A stretch of 64,000 nucleotides of DNA, taken from Chryseobacterium sp. JM1 (lineage in GTDB: Bacteria > Bacteroidota > Bacteroidia > Flavobacteriales > Weeksellaceae). The notes under the pieces are model-generated. The model had not been told where the DNA came from, did no database searches, and was given only the letters and a program-made list of their open reading frames with translations. The stretch spans positions 310,001 through 374,000 of the forward strand of contig NZ_JPRN01000002.1 in assembly GCF_000737715.1 (NCBI RefSeq). The letters are read 5' to 3'. Below, one piece after another: positions 62,898 to 64,000 of this stretch. Numbering within the stretch: the stretch's first letter is position 1; each line of letters starts with the position of its first letter. A program made the translations under genes and the position numbers.

Positions 62898-63456
62898 ATT
62901 GTGCTTTTTTTGACATTTTATACTCTTTAATTTTCTGGACAAGCAGTCCTTTAGCCCGGTGAAACTGCGAGGCGGAGGAGTTTTCTGCTATACCTAAAAG
63001 TCCTGCAATCTCCCTGTGGCTTTTCTTCTCAAATACAAATAGGTTGAAAACCGTTCTGTAGCCATCAGGAAGCGACTGTATCATCTTCATAATGGCAGCC
63101 TGCGGAATTTCCTCCAGATCGGGCTCTTCCTCATTGGGGATATCAGGAAATTCAGCCAGATCCGTATCTGTTGTCATGCCGGAATGTTGCTTTATATGTT
63201 TTAAAGCTTCATTGACCGTAATCCGCATCATCCATGCTTTCAGGGAACCGCTTCCTCTGTATTCGAATGTTTCAATGGACCGGAACATTTTGATAAAACT
63301 GTTCTGAAGAACGTCATGAACATCATCTTTCCCCGGAACATAACGAGCGCAGACCCCGGCAAGGTTTCCGGAATAGGTTCCGAAAAGTTCTTTCCAGGCA
63401 GCTTCTTCCTTCGTGAGAAGGCGTCTTATCAAAATCTGCTCTTTGTTTTCTTCCAT
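62890..63456 (-). CDS. ECF RNA polymerase sigma factor
   Basis: 188 residues. Region 2 ('DDVHDVLQNSFIKMFRSIETFEYRGSGSLKAWMMRITVNEAL') and region 4 ('LPDGYRTVFNLFVFEKKSHREIAGLLGIAENSSASQFHRAKGLL') are intact, with an acidic linker between them. It is first of a two-gene operon with the membrane/barrel gene. Its promoter is not recognisable. Confidence 0.93.
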   Translation of the reverse strand: MEENKEQILIRRLLTKEEAAWKELFGTYSGNLAGVCARYVPGKDDVHDVLQNSFIKMFRSIETFEYRGSGSLKAWMMRITVNEALKHIKQHSGMTTDTDLAEFPDIPNEEEPDLEEIPQAAIMKMIQSLPDGYRTVFNLFVFEKKSHREIAGLLGIAENSSASQFHRAKGLLVQKIKEYKMSKKAQYE

Positions 63457-63553
63457 GTATGGGTGAGGTCCGGTTTAGCGGCCGGTTAAAAATTTTAAGC
63501 AAAAATAGACTGCATCCGGCAAAACACAATCTATTTTTCATATGATCTGTCTA

Positions 63554-64000
63554 TTAATTAATCCTAATACAGTATGGAAAATTGTAATAAATCGCTTCAA
63601 AAGGGCTTACCACCGTTGTTCCGTCTACCGTAATCTTTTCTGCTGCCAAAACGAATCTCAGCGTATAATCCAGTCCTATGAAATATCCTTTCTGCTTGGT
63701 CACCAGGGTAACGACTGCCTTTTTATTGACTCCGTCTACCGGAATCTGAAGCTCCAGCTCCTTTGGAACAAAAGTGAGTTCCACCCAGTTTTTTTCAGCA
63801 TTTAAGACAGAGGTATAATTCAGTTTGTATTTCACTTTTCCCATGGCAGTTAATGCCGTTTCCGTTTTTATTGGGTCTTTCACCACTGCTTTCACAATTT
63901 CTTTGATGGGAAACTCCGGAAATGTAAGCGTATCTTTCTTTATTTTAAAATCTACTACTTTCTCACCTCTACTCTCTCCCTGCACGGTAATCAGTCTTCC
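63554..64000 (-). CDS. C-terminal part of a DUF4840-like protein (5' end outside window)
   Basis: The frame is open to the window edge, 148 codons plus stop. The visible part has beta-rich segments ('GYFIGLDYTLRFVLAAEKITVDGT' and 'FEAIYYNFPYCIRIN'), similar to DUF4840 lipoproteins of Bacteroidota. Any lipobox lies beyond the window. It runs on the same strand as the sigma factor gene and ends 98 bp upstream of it, so it precedes that operon. Confidence 0.65.
   Translation of the reverse strand, partial: GRLITVQGESRGEKVVDFKIKKDTLTFPEFPIKEIVKAVVKDPIKTETALTAMGKVKYKLNYTSVLNAEKNWVELTFVPKELELQIPVDGVNKKAVVTLVTKQKGYFIGLDYTLRFVLAAEKITVDGTTVVSPFEAIYYNFPYCIRIN

Overview
The window is about 64 kb of an AT-rich chromosome of a Bacteroidota member, most likely Chryseobacterium or a close Flavobacteriia relative. 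Pointers are the Bacteroidota-type -7 box (TAnnTTTG) upstream of several genes, type IX secretion (T9SS) sorting domains, GLPGLI-family and DUF3078 proteins, an S46 dipeptidyl-peptidase, and many lipoproteins and LytTR regulators. The assignment is by pattern recognition; no database search was run.

Layout. 1-6.5 kb: apt, a TPR membrane protein and ribH, then an LtaS-like sulfatase facing a glutathionylspermidine-synthase-like gene with two small lipoproteins. 6.5-9.2 kb: a YpfJ-type zinc protease and two GLPGLI proteins. 9.4-14.2 kb: the suf Fe-S assembly operon (sufA, sufB, sufC, sufD), interrupted between sufB and sufC by a GxxExxY nuclease gene bounded by a perfect 20-bp inverted repeat. 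14.3-36.4 kb: ordinary chromosome (DUF3078 pair, rhomboid, dprA, gdhA, amidohydrolase, LytTR regulators, Kir-like channel, truncated haemoglobin, cation antiporters, AlkD, HflX). 36.5-44.8 kb: a T9SS/adhesin-like operon, a META lipoprotein, an S46 peptidase, a YdeI/OmdA protein and a spondin-domain lipoprotein. 60.3-64 kb: a T9SS protein, an ECF sigma factor with a membrane/beta-barrel partner, and a DUF4840-like fragment.

The striking region is 45,577-59,630: a 14-kb Tn7-like transposon lying inside comM (yifB). Its order is tnsA, tnsB, tnsC, tniQ, then a convergent gene that by layout and motifs looks like TnsE, the Tn7 factor for replication-directed targeting. Next come a serine resolvase with res-like palindromes, a GHKL ATPase with a C-terminal PD-(D/E)XK-like motif, and an XRE-ImmA/IrrE metallopeptidase with a partner gene that resembles a toxin-antitoxin or defence module. 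Both ends carry 19-bp TnsB-site-like repeats, three spaced on the left and two abutting on the right. A 2.8-kb IS (28-bp perfect inverted repeats, TATTA duplication) has landed about 60 bp from the right terminus.

Three observations fit one hypothesis. TnsA appears to lack most of its catalytic residues, the element has no 5-bp target duplication and about 55 comM codons are missing at the junction, and the element carries its own resolvase. Together they suggest a Tn7-like element that transposes replicatively, through cointegrates and adjacent deletions, rather than by cut-and-paste. This is inference and can be tested.
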